Below, piece after piece: positions 7,550 to 16,677 of a DNA stretch of 64,000 bases (position 1 is its first letter; every line of letters begins with the position of its first letter). The DNA is taken from positions 1-64,000 of the forward strand of contig NZ_JAKRRY010000012.1 in assembly GCF_026191675.1 (NCBI RefSeq), in the 5' to 3' direction. The notes under the pieces are model-generated. The model was not told the origin of the DNA and did no database searches. It worked only from the letters and a program-made list of their open reading frames with translations. Position numbers and translations under genes: made by a program. The DNA comes from Vibrio qingdaonensis. Its GTDB lineage: Bacteria; Pseudomonadota; Gammaproteobacteria; Enterobacterales; Vibrionaceae.

Positions 7550-8782
7550 ATGTTGAAAAAACTCGGTCTAGAAGGGTGGTTTTCTGCCCATTTTGCATAC
7601 GGTATTGTTCAAATCGTATTTATTCCTATGATGGTTCCATCATTTATTCTGGCCCGGACAGGTAGTGCCACTCAAGCTGGTCTTGCTATGGGCTTGTTTG
7701 GTCTCGCGGGTCTATTCGCTCCTCTTATCGGAATTCTCGCCGACAAATTCAAAGCACATCGTTTAGCGCAAGGTTTAGGCCTAGTGTCCTACCTACTGGC
7801 AGGTGCAGCTTTTTTGGCAGCAGGTGAAAATTTCGCATTTATGGCGGTGGGTTCGGTGCTATTTGGTACAGGCTCTGCGATTTTGTTGATGCTTAATCCT
7901 GTGTTTATCACGTTTGCTGGCTACGATGAAAAAACGGAAGCGATGAAATTGGGCCGAATGGCGCAAACGCTTATTTTTGGTTCTCTGATTTCTGGAGTTG
8001 CGTTGGCTGCGGTTACGGGAATGGGTTGGAGTTTTGAATTACGTTTCATTGCGATGATGGTTCTTGTCGCGGTATTGTTGGTTGTAACAATGATGAGCAA
8101 TAAGCAAGCCGCTCAGCGTATTGTTGATAACGCGGAATTAGTTGCTCAGCAAAATCGTGAAGATGAGGCTGAAAAGGTCGGTTTCTCTAAAGTACTATTT
8201 TCTAACTTTGGTCTGTTTTTATTGGCGGTTGGACTGCTATGTGCAGGTCAAGGGGCCTTCCAAGCCCAGTATCCGAATTTGATGGAAAATGCATACAGCG
8301 TTGCACAATCAATGTCGGCTGCGAACCTTTCAATTGCATCTGTGCTTGGTCTAATCGTTTTAGTCGGTGCAGAAAAATACGTCACCAAGTTTGGGGCGTT
8401 GAGCCTGTTTAAGCTTAGCTGCGTAGTATCGATTGTTGTGATCGCAGGTCTGTACTTTATTGCGGAAGCTGGATTGTCTATTGGTTTTATTATCCCACTG
8501 GGTCTCGTTTTAGTGTACCTGCAAGGTATTACTGTGACGGATATGATTTCGCCAGCTATTGCCGCTCGACTGACGTTTGTTGGAGGCGGATTTACTCAAG
8601 GGTTGATGATGTTCTTCATCTCGCTTGGCTTTGGTTTAGGTAGTGTCGTAAGTGGTATTGCTATCGACGGTTGGGGATGGTCGGCGTTACCTTTCGCCAT
8701 TCTTGCGCTTACGGTTGCCGCTTATGTGTGTATTCTTATTGTTGGCATTAAGCACAAAGCGACCGCAAAAGTAGAATCTTAA
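7550..8782 (+). CDS. MFS transporter, copy 2
   Basis: This 410-residue paralogue of the preceding transporter is closely similar over its full length. Residues 1-51 are identical, and the loop motif DKFKAHRL and the stretch GLMMFFISLGFGLGSVVSG are conserved. Differences concentrate in a few helices (for example around residues 75-100) and in the shorter C-terminal tail. DNA-level changes in the identical stretch are mostly synonymous, so the duplication is not recent. I start at the ATG at 7550, equivalent to copy 1, rather than at the GTG nine codons upstream. The pair may differ in substrate affinity or in the condition of expression. Confidence 0.85.
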   Translation: MLKKLGLEGWFSAHFAYGIVQIVFIPMMVPSFILARTGSATQAGLAMGLFGLAGLFAPLIGILADKFKAHRLAQGLGLVSYLLAGAAFLAAGENFAFMAVGSVLFGTGSAILLMLNPVFITFAGYDEKTEAMKLGRMAQTLIFGSLISGVALAAVTGMGWSFELRFIAMMVLVAVLLVVTMMSNKQAAQRIVDNAELVAQQNREDEAEKVGFSKVLFSNFGLFLLAVGLLCAGQGAFQAQYPNLMENAYSVAQSMSAANLSIASVLGLIVLVGAEKYVTKFGALSLFKLSCVVSIVVIAGLYFIAEAGLSIGFIIPLGLVLVYLQGITVTDMISPAIAARLTFVGGGFTQGLMMFFISLGFGLGSVVSGIAIDGWGWSALPFAILALTVAAYVCILIVGIKHKATAKVES

Positions 8783-8828
8783 GGTAATCTATTTAAGGCT
8801 TAGCCGAGAATCGATGCTTAAAAGTGAA

Positions 8829-8858
8829 AAAGCTTGGTGATATCACCAAGCTTTTTTA
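8829..8858. terminator. Bidirectional terminator between MFS copy 2 and the CARF gene
   Basis: An AAAAAGCTTGGTG / CACCAAGCTTTTTT inverted repeat around a short AT loop, with A and T runs on either side. It lies between two convergent genes. Confidence 0.85.
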
Positions 8859-8893
8859 TTTGGAGCTTTTTTATTTGGTAATAGATGAAAACA

Positions 8894-10066
8894 TTACGAC
8901 AACGCTGTTTGTTCGTCTGCACCACCCGCGCCTTTAAACCATAGGCTTAAATGGTGTTTAAGTGACTTGAGTTCGTCAGGGCCAATAAGCGCCAAACCAA
9001 GATCTTCTGCTCGAGTAATGTCGTTGTGTCGCAACGGGCGGAAGCTCACCAGCATTGCTCGTGCTTGCAACCCGCCTAATAGATCTCGTAAAGATTCAAG
9101 TTTATACAAGGTGTCATCACCATCATCGCGCATGCCTTTGGTTTTACATTCAATGATGTGCAACTTGTTGTTTACCACCGAGGCGACATCAAGCTCATTA
9201 CGCACTTCTCGCTCGCCCAGTTGACGATAAACTTGAACGTTGAGCGAACGGTCTTGGATGGTTGGCATGTCATCTTGGATCTGCCTCACGGTGCTATGAA
9301 CCAAGTTTTCTAGCCATTCCCCGTTAGAAAAACGTCTTGCATCTTCACTGATAAACGTGAGTACACCGTTCTCGTAAGAGGCGATTTCCAGATCAACCAG
9401 ATCACTGATGAGCATGTTGAGTTCGCGATACCCTTGTTGTTTATCAGACAGTTCGACATCCAGTTTTTGTTCTTTGCGACATGTCGTCGCTAGGTAGTTA
9501 AGGGTGGCTAAGCCCGGGCCTAACTCAAGCGCGTTGCCTGCCCAACGTTCGCCAAGGGCATACAGTTTTTTATCCAGCTGAGGTGGAATATCGTATTCGG
9601 TGAACTCACCGCGAGCACCAAACACGGTGAGGTAATCTTTGATAGTGATATGGTCTTGAACTTGTGCGTCTTCCGCGCCTTCCGGGTATAGCCAACACAT
9701 GCGGTCGCTACTCGGCTCAACAACAAAAATTGGCCAATGGTAAGTTCGGAATACTTCGTAAACAGACAGCAGTCGGTGCCTTAGCCCACAACTGGCATTG
9801 AGTTTTACTTCTACGTTTTTTTCTTTCAGTGTTCTCGCGAGTTCAAGTACTGACTGCTTGATTGCAGAGGTGTTGGCAACATTCGGTATTTCGAAAAACT
9901 CAGAGGTAATTTCGCGTTGTGCTAGTACGGAATGCAGCCGCTCAAACATGTCAAACTGCGACTTATCACCAATAAATATGATGTGCCGACTTACCGTTCT
10001 ATCATCTAAAAGTGGGGTGACAAGACGGATAGGGTCTTGGTCAATGATGCCAACATGAACAGCCAT
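8894..10066 (-). CDS. CARF-domain PD-(D/E)XK nuclease (DUF1887, VC1899/Card1-Can2-like)
   Basis: This 390-residue protein has three recognisable parts. An N-terminal Rossmann-like CARF domain covers about 1-150, then comes a winged-helix-like middle (about 165-245), then a C-terminal restriction-endonuclease fold. Nuclease residues appear intact: Glu253 (WLENLV), Asp293 (NELDVA) and Glu306-Lys308 (IIECKTK). VC1899 of Vibrio cholerae, a known CARF structure, is the relative I recall; Card1/Can2 enzymes of type III CRISPR systems share this layout and are activated by cyclic tetra-adenylate. Here the usual GGTK-type ligand loop is replaced by NASCGLRHR (90-98). No CRISPR locus is in the window. 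The ATG at 10066 has AAGGA upstream; the frame extends further but reads as leader sequence. Confidence 0.85.
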   Translation of the reverse strand: MAVHVGIIDQDPIRLVTPLLDDRTVSRHIIFIGDKSQFDMFERLHSVLAQREITSEFFEIPNVANTSAIKQSVLELARTLKEKNVEVKLNASCGLRHRLLSVYEVFRTYHWPIFVVEPSSDRMCWLYPEGAEDAQVQDHITIKDYLTVFGARGEFTEYDIPPQLDKKLYALGERWAGNALELGPGLATLNYLATTCRKEQKLDVELSDKQQGYRELNMLISDLVDLEIASYENGVLTFISEDARRFSNGEWLENLVHSTVRQIQDDMPTIQDRSLNVQVYRQLGEREVRNELDVASVVNNKLHIIECKTKGMRDDGDDTLYKLESLRDLLGGLQARAMLVSFRPLRHNDITRAEDLGLALIGPDELKSLKHHLSLWFKGAGGADEQTALS

Positions 10067-10314
10067 AATAATTCCTTCAACGTTTGGCTTGCTGAAGAAG
10101 TAGGAGAGAATGACGCCTAAGTCATTAAAAAGTGGAGCAAGCCATACCCAAGATATAACGTCGCTTGATGCAAAAAACAAGGGCAGGCTTGTCGGAAAGC
10201 ATGCCCTAGAACAATATTTAACGTGTTTCTTACCAAAATAAGTGTCGTTCTCGATTAAAACGGCGCAAACCTGGTGCGCTGTTGTGTGTTTAACCTCACT
10301 TTGGTCGTATCGTT

Positions 10315-10366
10315 TAAAACTAAAACTAAAACTAAAAGTTTAAAGCTTAAAGTTCAAAGCTTAAAG
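10315..10366. repeat. TAAAAC hexamer repeat and 11-bp direct repeat at the chemoreceptor 3' end
   Basis: Three exact TAAAAC units (10315-10332) plus one degenerate unit are followed by two copies of AAAGCTTAAAG (10342-10352 and 10356-10366). The second copy encodes the last residues (FKL) of the chemoreceptor. The region is AT-rich and may vary in length between strains. Confidence 0.7.
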
Positions 10367-12345
10367 CGATGAACAAGCTCTCCTTGTTGGTTTGCAAGGC
10401 TTGTCAGGCTTTCGCTTGTCGACGCAATTTGCGACATGGCTTGATAGCTTTCATCGGCGATATGATTGATTTGTTCAATGTTTTGCGCAATGTCTGCTGT
10501 TGTTTCACTTTGCTCCGCGGCAGCCTGAGAAATGTGCGTGCTCATTTGGCTAATTTCCATAATCAGCGCCTGAATTTCTTCCATTGCACCATTGGCGCTA
10601 GAAGCTTGTTCAACTGAAAGCTCCATATCTTGCATACAACTTTCGATCACCTTCCCAGCACTTTTTGAGCTACTCTGCAAGTTGCTAATCATGGTTTCGA
10701 TTTCACTGGTAGATTCGGTGGTTTTTTGCGCAAGCACACGGACTTCATCTGCGACAACGGCAAAGCCACGACCTTGCTCTCCTGCTCGTGCCGCTTCTAT
10801 TGCTGCGTTAAGTGCGAGCAGGTTGGTCTGTTCGGCAATATTACGAATGACATCTAAGATGCTGCCAATGTGGCTGCTCATTTTTTGTAATTCGCCAACC
10901 GCTTCCACCGACTCGTTCAGTCTGACTTCAAGTTGGTTAATGGTGCTGATATTGGTGCTCATAATCTGGCGACCAGATTCAGATGCTGTTTCAACTTGGT
11001 GTACTTTTTCTAATGAACTTTGTGCGCTGTTTGCGACCTCTTGTACCGAATGGGACATTTCAGTCATCGCGGTCGCGACATTCGCGGTTTGTTCCCGTTG
11101 GGCACTTAATTTATTTTGTGCGTTACTCGAGGTGCTTTGATTGTCACTTGCTGTCACGGTAAGGTTATCTGAGGCGTCGTTTAGTTTAACCAACACATTA
11201 TGTAGGCTATCCGCCAGTGTATTGATGTGGTTACCTAAACGGCGAAACTCGTTGTTATATTTCACATCTATGCGCTGGGTCATGTCACCTTCGGTCAGGC
11301 TCTCCAGTGCTTTCAATGTACTGTTGAGCGGTTGGCGAACGCTTTGTGCAATATGGTACCCAATGCCAATTGCGATGAGAGATACCAGCAAGCCAATGCC
11401 GATTGCTTTAATAACGCCTTCGTCGTATACCGTCCCAGCTTCAGACAGTGAATAGTTGAGGTTGGCGGTGGCGGTATCGCTAAAACCGTTGAGTGTGACC
11501 ATAGCGCCGTCCACTTCTAGGGCGAGGTTCTCAATATTTTGATATAGAGCGGCGCGCGCAATCAGGTAGCTGTTATGCTGGTCAAGTACGCCCCCTTTTT
11601 TACCCACATCCTTACTAAACTGCTCGACAGATTCATCAAACACTTTTTTTAGTTCTGGCATTTGCGTCACGAGTCCGCGATAAGCGTAGTTTAGGTGCGT
11701 GACCGCTTTGCGGTTTTTATCAACGGCTTGCTGAACAAATTCAGTATCACTGCTTGCTAGTGCATCGGACGTAATCAACTCGGCGTCTTTTAATTTAATA
11801 AAGTAGCTTTTTGCCATGACTTTGACTGAGATACTTGAAACGTCGTCTACGTACTCTTTCATGCCAACGGACAAATCAGAATGAAGTTTTTGGAAGCGAC
11901 GGGTTGATTGCTGAACCTGCTCCTGAGCGATAAACATGGATTGATAGTTATCCATGGCTTCTTGCGCTTCTTGTCCATAGCGGGTTTGTACATCACGTAA
12001 TTCATCAATTCGCGTTTCTAGCTCGGGCACGTTAGCACTGGCTTGTGCGAGTTGCTCTAGTACAGAGCCAAAGACTTCCATGGATTCAGAAAACTCGCTA
12101 CGTCGCATTGCCATGCGCTCTTCATTTTGTGTGGTGAGAAAGTCTTTAAACGACTTATCGGCAGAAAGCAGCTGAACGCTGGTTTGGTTGGAAAGGGATA
12201 CCAAAGGTAAAGATGTTTTGGATACGGTGCCAAAGTATTGGTGTATTTGACTCATTCCATTGAGCATTATTGCGATAGTTATAACAAAAAGAATGACGAT
12301 GAGTGTAAACCCAGCGTACATCCGCCTAACAACTGAACCCTGCAT
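10354..12345 (-). CDS. Methyl-accepting chemotaxis protein
   Basis: This 663-residue chemoreceptor has an N-terminal membrane helix (about 10-30). A long helical periplasmic sensor domain, tetratricopeptide-free, runs to about residue 310. A second membrane helix (about 315-335), a HAMP domain (about 336-390) and a cytoplasmic signalling coiled coil follow. The hairpin tip [20 protein letters not shown], which contacts CheA/CheW, is conserved. No C-terminal NWETF-type tether is present. GAGGGAACAGG precedes the ATG. The gene lies upstream of and co-oriented with the CARF nuclease (288 bp apart), the same neighbour order I recall for VC1898-VC1899. The ligand is unknown. Confidence 0.93.
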   Translation of the reverse strand: MQGSVVRRMYAGFTLIVILFVITIAIMLNGMSQIHQYFGTVSKTSLPLVSLSNQTSVQLLSADKSFKDFLTTQNEERMAMRRSEFSESMEVFGSVLEQLAQASANVPELETRIDELRDVQTRYGQEAQEAMDNYQSMFIAQEQVQQSTRRFQKLHSDLSVGMKEYVDDVSSISVKVMAKSYFIKLKDAELITSDALASSDTEFVQQAVDKNRKAVTHLNYAYRGLVTQMPELKKVFDESVEQFSKDVGKKGGVLDQHNSYLIARAALYQNIENLALEVDGAMVTLNGFSDTATANLNYSLSEAGTVYDEGVIKAIGIGLLVSLIAIGIGYHIAQSVRQPLNSTLKALESLTEGDMTQRIDVKYNNEFRRLGNHINTLADSLHNVLVKLNDASDNLTVTASDNQSTSSNAQNKLSAQREQTANVATAMTEMSHSVQEVANSAQSSLEKVHQVETASESGRQIMSTNISTINQLEVRLNESVEAVGELQKMSSHIGSILDVIRNIAEQTNLLALNAAIEAARAGEQGRGFAVVADEVRVLAQKTTESTSEIETMISNLQSSSKSAGKVIESCMQDMELSVEQASSANGAMEEIQALIMEISQMSTHISQAAAEQSETTADIAQNIEQINHIADESYQAMSQIASTSESLTSLANQQGELVHRFKL

Positions 12346-12734
12346 ACCTGTTCCCTCTTAGTGTCTTGCAGCAAGTTAAAATAAACAACCTTGGACGCGT
12401 TACCTGATGTTCGATTCCCGAACAGAAAGGTACTTGTCTCTCTGTCTCTGATATCTTTATCGTTAGAAATAACAAATACTGAAATATAAATGAGATGCGG
12501 TGCTACGTTTTATGACGCACATTGCAAAAATATAACAAAGTGCCGTTTTGTTTACGTTTGTTTGGCGATTTAGCCAATAAATAAGTGCTTTAGAAGCGAA
12601 TGAAATACAGTAAAAACAATTCCCTATCGATTCGCTTAAAATTGTGATTCTACCGCCCTTAGTGCATACTTCGTTGTAACGGTAAAAACGATAAGCCGAA
12701 GCGGCATAATCAGTAATCAATTTGGAGCGTCTTC
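12346..12734. other. 389-bp intergenic region between the chemoreceptor and hinT
   Basis: This gap holds the divergent promoters of the chemoreceptor (minus) and hinT (plus). A minus-strand frame (12463-12720) has no recognisable product and unusual composition, and I do not call it a gene. I see no clear sigma-28 motif for the chemoreceptor. Confidence 0.45.
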
Positions 12735-13085
12735 ATGGCTGAAGAAACGATTTTTAGTAAAATAATTCGCAAAGAAATTCCGGCAGATGTTGTTTATCAA
12801 GATGACCTCGTTACCGCCTTCAGAGACATCAATCCTCGTGCTCCAAGTCACGTATTGATCATCCCAAATAAGCTTATTCCAACGGTGAATGACGTTGAAG
12901 CTGATGATGAAGCGATGATGGGGCGAATGTTTACGGTGGCGAAAAAAATTGCACAAGATGAAGGGATTGCGGAAGATGGTTACCGTCTTATCGTTAACTG
13001 CAATGCTCATGGTGGGCAAGAGGTTTACCATATTCACATGCATTTAGTGGGTGGCCGCCCGCTAGGCCCGCTGCTACTGAGTTAA
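12735..13085 (+). CDS. hinT: HIT-family purine nucleoside phosphoramidase
   Basis: This 116-residue cytosolic protein hydrolyses adenosine or guanosine phosphoramidates such as AMP-lysine. The catalytic histidine triad is present as H99-I-H101-M-H103 in [12 protein letters not shown], and the N-terminal [20 protein letters not shown] is typical of HinT. Length matches the family. GGAGCGTCTTC precedes the ATG. It is the first gene of a run (hinT, a lipoprotein, ycfL, lpoB, thiK, ycfP) that parallels the enterobacterial ycfF-ycfP region. Confidence 0.96.
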   Translation: MAEETIFSKIIRKEIPADVVYQDDLVTAFRDINPRAPSHVLIIPNKLIPTVNDVEADDEAMMGRMFTVAKKIAQDEGIAEDGYRLIVNCNAHGGQEVYHIHMHLVGGRPLGPLLLS

Positions 13086-13176
13086 TTCTTTTAGGCTAAA
13101 AGGTTGTGGTGCTTGTTAACTTAATGATCAAGATAGCAAGCACTTGTTGAAATCTAAACTTCATTTGAACGTGTCT

Positions 13177-14574
13177 ATGCTAAAACGTCGTGTTAAACAC
13201 ACTTTGGTTGCTCTCCTCTCTATTAGTCTAACTGCCTGTGCTGGCCTTAGTGCTGGTAACCTATTTAGCCACTACTCCCAGCAAAATGCGGTGGTGTATC
13301 AGTCGATAAAAGCCGGGCAATATCAAGATGCCCAAGCGGCATTACCACAAGATATTGTTGCTGGCGATATTCTTGATAATTTTGAAAAAGGCCGTGTCGA
13401 GTTTTTAAATGAAGCGTACCCGCAAAGTAAGTCTGCATTGGAGCTCAGTGATAAAGCGGTACGTGTACAGCAAGACAAGGCATTGATTTCTATTTCTGAT
13501 GCGGCGACAAGTGTTGGGGCGTTAGCGGTTAATGACAATATCACTGAATATGTGCCATCAGACTATGAACTCGGCTTTTTGCATCTTTACTTGGGTTTAA
13601 ACTATATTCAAAAGAATGATTTAGAAGGTGCTTTAGTTGAAGTTCGCCGTGCAAATCAGGTGCAAGAGCGGGCTAGGCAGTCCAGAGAAAAAGATCTGAG
13701 ATCGGCTGAAAGCGAACTGAAAAATAAAGGGTTATCGCCAAACCTTGGTTCAGTGCTTTCTCGTTATCCCGATGCGGGCAGTAAACTGCAAGCCGTACAG
13801 AATGGATATCTACTGTTTCTCTCTGGCCTTTTATACGAAGCGTCGAATGACTTAAATGGCGCGTACATAGATTATACGCGAGCCTTAGCGGTTGCACCGG
13901 ATAACCAAGCGGTCGTTGACGCCGTGATGCGTGTGGCAAAGCGCGCCGGAAGAAATCAAGCATTAGCAAAACTGGAAAAACAGTACGGCAAACAAGCGAC
14001 CATGAAAAATGGAGAGGGCCGAATTGTGGTACTTGAAGAGCGTGGCGTTGTGGCAGCAATGCGAGCTTGGAACTTGTCTTTGCCTGTTTATGACAGTCAA
14101 GGTAACACAGCAATATACAGTATTGCGTTGCCTCATTATGTTCCAGCGGTGCGGGCTAAATATTCGGCAATGAGTCTGGATGGTCAAGCGATTAATGGTG
14201 ATCAATTGGTTGATGTAAACCTGATGGCTCAGCAGCAGCTGACAGAAAATATGCCGAGTATCTTGTTGCGCCAAGCTTTGCGTGTGTATGCCAAAGACCA
14301 GATTCGTAAGAACACAGCTAAAGATGACGATGTGGGTAATTTGTTGTTTAATGTATGGAATACGCTAACTGAACAGCCTGATACAAGAAGTTGGCAAACG
14401 TTGCCGAATACTGTGAATAGTCATAGTCGCTTTGTTAAAGCAGGAGCGCATACCATCGTTGTCGATGGTCAAGACTATACTTTTGATGTACGAGATAAAC
14501 AAACCACACTTGTTTGGGTGTCGCGCCAAGGTGGGAATGCCACCATTTGGCATAAACAATTAGGAAGGTTGTAA
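13177..14574 (+). CDS. TPR-containing lipoprotein (COG3014-like)
   Basis: The 465-residue product starts with a lipoprotein signal (MLKRRVKHTLVALLSISLTAC, lipidated Cys21). Helical repeats of TPR type follow in residues about 30-260, for example LGLNYIQKNDLEGALVEVRRA and LLYEASNDLNGAYIDYTRAL, then a beta-rich C-terminal half. It is probably a periplasm-facing outer-membrane lipoprotein and a scaffold for partner proteins. The start is uncertain: a TTG at 13144 gives 11 more residues, and neither start has a strong ribosome-binding site. Its stop overlaps the ycfL start (TAATG). Placement just before ycfL and lpoB suggests a cell-wall role, but function is unknown. Confidence 0.75.
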   Translation: MLKRRVKHTLVALLSISLTACAGLSAGNLFSHYSQQNAVVYQSIKAGQYQDAQAALPQDIVAGDILDNFEKGRVEFLNEAYPQSKSALELSDKAVRVQQDKALISISDAATSVGALAVNDNITEYVPSDYELGFLHLYLGLNYIQKNDLEGALVEVRRANQVQERARQSREKDLRSAESELKNKGLSPNLGSVLSRYPDAGSKLQAVQNGYLLFLSGLLYEASNDLNGAYIDYTRALAVAPDNQAVVDAVMRVAKRAGRNQALAKLEKQYGKQATMKNGEGRIVVLEERGVVAAMRAWNLSLPVYDSQGNTAIYSIALPHYVPAVRAKYSAMSLDGQAINGDQLVDVNLMAQQQLTENMPSILLRQALRVYAKDQIRKNTAKDDDVGNLLFNVWNTLTEQPDTRSWQTLPNTVNSHSRFVKAGAHTIVVDGQDYTFDVRDKQTTLVWVSRQGGNATIWHKQLGRL

Positions 14575-14966
14575 TGAAAAAATGGCTATTGAGCATGGGT
14601 ATTCTGCTGGTATTGGTAGGCTGCTCATCAAGTAAGACTGCGGGCATCAAAATCGAAGGACAGACTCAAGCTGTGCTCTATGGTGATGAAGCGATGGGTA
14701 GCAAGTTTTCTATTGATGATATTTCAACGATCGATACTAATGGGCATGCTCGCGGTATCGTTAAGCTTGCCAATAAAACATCGACTGACCAGATCATTCA
14801 ATATCGTTTTTATTGGTACGATGAACAAGGTTTAGAAGTGAATACCAAGCAGGCACCTTGGAAGCGGGCAATCTTACGCGGTGATGAAACCATTACCCTG
14901 TCTGAGGTGTCTATTAATCCAAATGGCAAAGATTTCCGCGTACAATTGCGCGGAGCAGACAAATAA
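14574..14966 (+). CDS. ycfL: YcfL-family lipoprotein (DUF1425)
   Basis: This 130-residue lipoprotein has a signal peptide ending at Cys17 (VLVGC). A single compact beta-sandwich domain of the DUF1425 type follows, with the family segment QYRFYWYDEQGLEV at about 82-95 and a closing KDFRVQLRG. The ATG overlaps the stop of the upstream lipoprotein, which suggests coupled translation. It precedes lpoB, as in enterobacteria. The molecular function of YcfL is not established. Confidence 0.88.
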   Translation: MKKWLLSMGILLVLVGCSSSKTAGIKIEGQTQAVLYGDEAMGSKFSIDDISTIDTNGHARGIVKLANKTSTDQIIQYRFYWYDEQGLEVNTKQAPWKRAILRGDETITLSEVSINPNGKDFRVQLRGADK

Positions 14967-15074
14967 CGTCACTCTAGTTCGTTGGTGAATAGGTTATTGA
15001 TGAATAGCTCATGAATGACGAGTTCGGCAACGAATAGGTAAACGTTGTAAAAGTAGCAAGACTAAGGAAAAAAC

Positions 15075-15665
15075 ATGAAAAAAAGTATTATTGCTTTGTT
15101 GGGTTTAGCCGTGATTCTAGGCGGTTGTTCAAATAAAGTAAGCTATGGTGACTCACAGGCAACAGAAACAACAACGATTGATTTTGGCTCGACGGATCTG
15201 CAAAAGATTGCCGGTGATATGGTCGATAGCATGTTGATGTCCGGCTCTGTATCCGCAATCACAAGAGATTCACGTCCGATTGTATTTGTAGAAAGAATTA
15301 AAAACAAAACGACTGAGCACATTGATACAGAATCTATTACCGATAGCATTAGTACCAAAATGTTGAATTCAGGTAAGTTCCGTTTTGTGGATATGGACCG
15401 CGTAGAATCAGTTCGCGAACAGCTGAACTTCCAAAATAATGACGAATTAGTGAATCAAAGCACTGCGATTCAATTTGGTAAAATGGTCGGCGCGCAATAC
15501 ATGCTTTACGGAAATTTAAGCAGTATCGTAAAAGAAGCGGGTAGCGACAAAGATGTTTACTACAAGATGACAATGCGTCTAATGGATTTGGAAACGGGTC
15601 TTATTGAGTGGGCGGATGAAACAGAGATTCGTAAACAAGAATCCCGCTCTGTACTTGGCTTCTAA
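15075..15665 (+). CDS. lpoB: Penicillin-binding protein activator LpoB
   Basis: This 196-residue outer-membrane lipoprotein (signal to Cys18, VILGGC) has a short linker and a globular C-terminal domain. The domain carries LpoB-like segments IVFVERIKNKTTEHID and QFGKMVGAQYMLYGNLSSI. LpoB reaches through the periplasm to stimulate the bifunctional peptidoglycan synthase PBP1b. The linker is much shorter than the Pro/Gln-rich one of the Escherichia coli protein, which may reflect a different envelope distance. AAGGAAAAAAC precedes the ATG. It follows ycfL by 108 bp and is followed closely by the kinase gene. Confidence 0.88.
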   Translation: MKKSIIALLGLAVILGGCSNKVSYGDSQATETTTIDFGSTDLQKIAGDMVDSMLMSGSVSAITRDSRPIVFVERIKNKTTEHIDTESITDSISTKMLNSGKFRFVDMDRVESVREQLNFQNNDELVNQSTAIQFGKMVGAQYMLYGNLSSIVKEAGSDKDVYYKMTMRLMDLETGLIEWADETEIRKQESRSVLGF

Positions 15666-15680
15666 GTCGCGCTCTTGTCG

Positions 15681-16580
15681 ATGTTAGATTGGCAGCAGGC
15701 TTTACAACAACAGCCAGAACTTGCCCATGCGCAAACTGTGCTTAATGAAGTGCCCTTAGGGGCACTTCAGCTTTCTGGCGGGTTAACCAACCGGACATGG
15801 AAGATAGCGACCAAAACGCATGGTTGGACGGTTTGGCGTGGTCATACAAGCATAAGTGCTGCATTTGATATCTGCCGAGTCAATGAGCGAAACGTCCTGC
15901 AGGCTGTACAAACGTTGCTACCCACTAGCCAAGTCCTTGGTGACAATGCGCACGGAGTGTTGTTGTCGTGGTTAGAGGGGAGGCCGATTTCCTGTGCAGA
16001 ATTGTCTGCGGAGAGGGTTATCTCGCTATTGGCTCATATTCACACTTTTAGTGGTGATAGCATAGATGGTGACACCATCGGTATCCGGCGATTTGATTAC
16101 ACGGAGAAGGTTGATCACTATTGGCAGCAACTCAATCCAAGTATCTATAAGTCGCGTTATCAAGAGCTATACGTTAAGTTACGAATTCCTCCCACGTTCC
16201 ATTGCAATCACAGTGCGTTATGCCACTTTGATTTTGCTCACCACAATCTCATACATACCGATCAATCAATCGGCGTGATTGATTGGGAGTATTCAGCAAT
16301 AGCAGACCCAAGGCTCGACCTCGTATTGACGCTTGATATGCTGGATATGGATTATCCCCAAGGGCTTAACTGTTACTTACAGGCGTATGGTCTTAGTGAC
16401 TCCAATGCGGTGATCGACCGTGAGCAATGGTTAAGTGATATGAAGGCCTGGTCGGCTCACGCTCAGATGATGGCATTGCTTTGGTACGTATTAGCTGCTC
16501 AGCTTTGGGGTAATGATGACTTTCTAATCGATGCCGAGTCGATTTATCAACGATTATGCAGAAGTGATCACTGTTTGTAA
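15681..16580 (+). CDS. Thiamine kinase-like phosphotransferase
   Basis: This roughly 299-residue protein is in the aminoglycoside/choline kinase fold. The catalytic loop is LCHFDFAHHNLI and the metal-binding segment is VIDWEYSAIADPRLDL. The glycine-rich N-lobe is GGLTNRTWKI, as in the ThiK (YcfN) branch, which phosphorylates thiamine for salvage. The position between lpoB and ycfP matches thiK in enterobacteria. I use the ATG at 15681; a TTG two codons upstream (15675) is an alternative. Only 15 bp separate it from the lpoB stop, so translation is probably coupled. Choline or another alcohol as substrate cannot be excluded. Confidence 0.78.
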   Translation: MLDWQQALQQQPELAHAQTVLNEVPLGALQLSGGLTNRTWKIATKTHGWTVWRGHTSISAAFDICRVNERNVLQAVQTLLPTSQVLGDNAHGVLLSWLEGRPISCAELSAERVISLLAHIHTFSGDSIDGDTIGIRRFDYTEKVDHYWQQLNPSIYKSRYQELYVKLRIPPTFHCNHSALCHFDFAHHNLIHTDQSIGVIDWEYSAIADPRLDLVLTLDMLDMDYPQGLNCYLQAYGLSDSNAVIDREQWLSDMKAWSAHAQMMALLWYVLAAQLWGNDDFLIDAESIYQRLCRSDHCL

Positions 16581-16677
16581 TTTCTCTTTTCTTAAACAAC
16601 GGAAATTCACTTTTAAATTAGGATGGAAGTGGTAGATTTAAGGAAAGCGTACCAGTAAGGAATGATTGAGAGGTACT

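Noticed and set aside
12346..12470. Sigma-28 promoter for the chemoreceptor
   Set aside because: Elements resembling TAAAG were not paired with GCCGATAA at the proper distance.
12463..12720. 85-codon minus-strand frame before hinT
   Set aside because: Low-quality composition and placement across a divergent promoter region; no family recognised.
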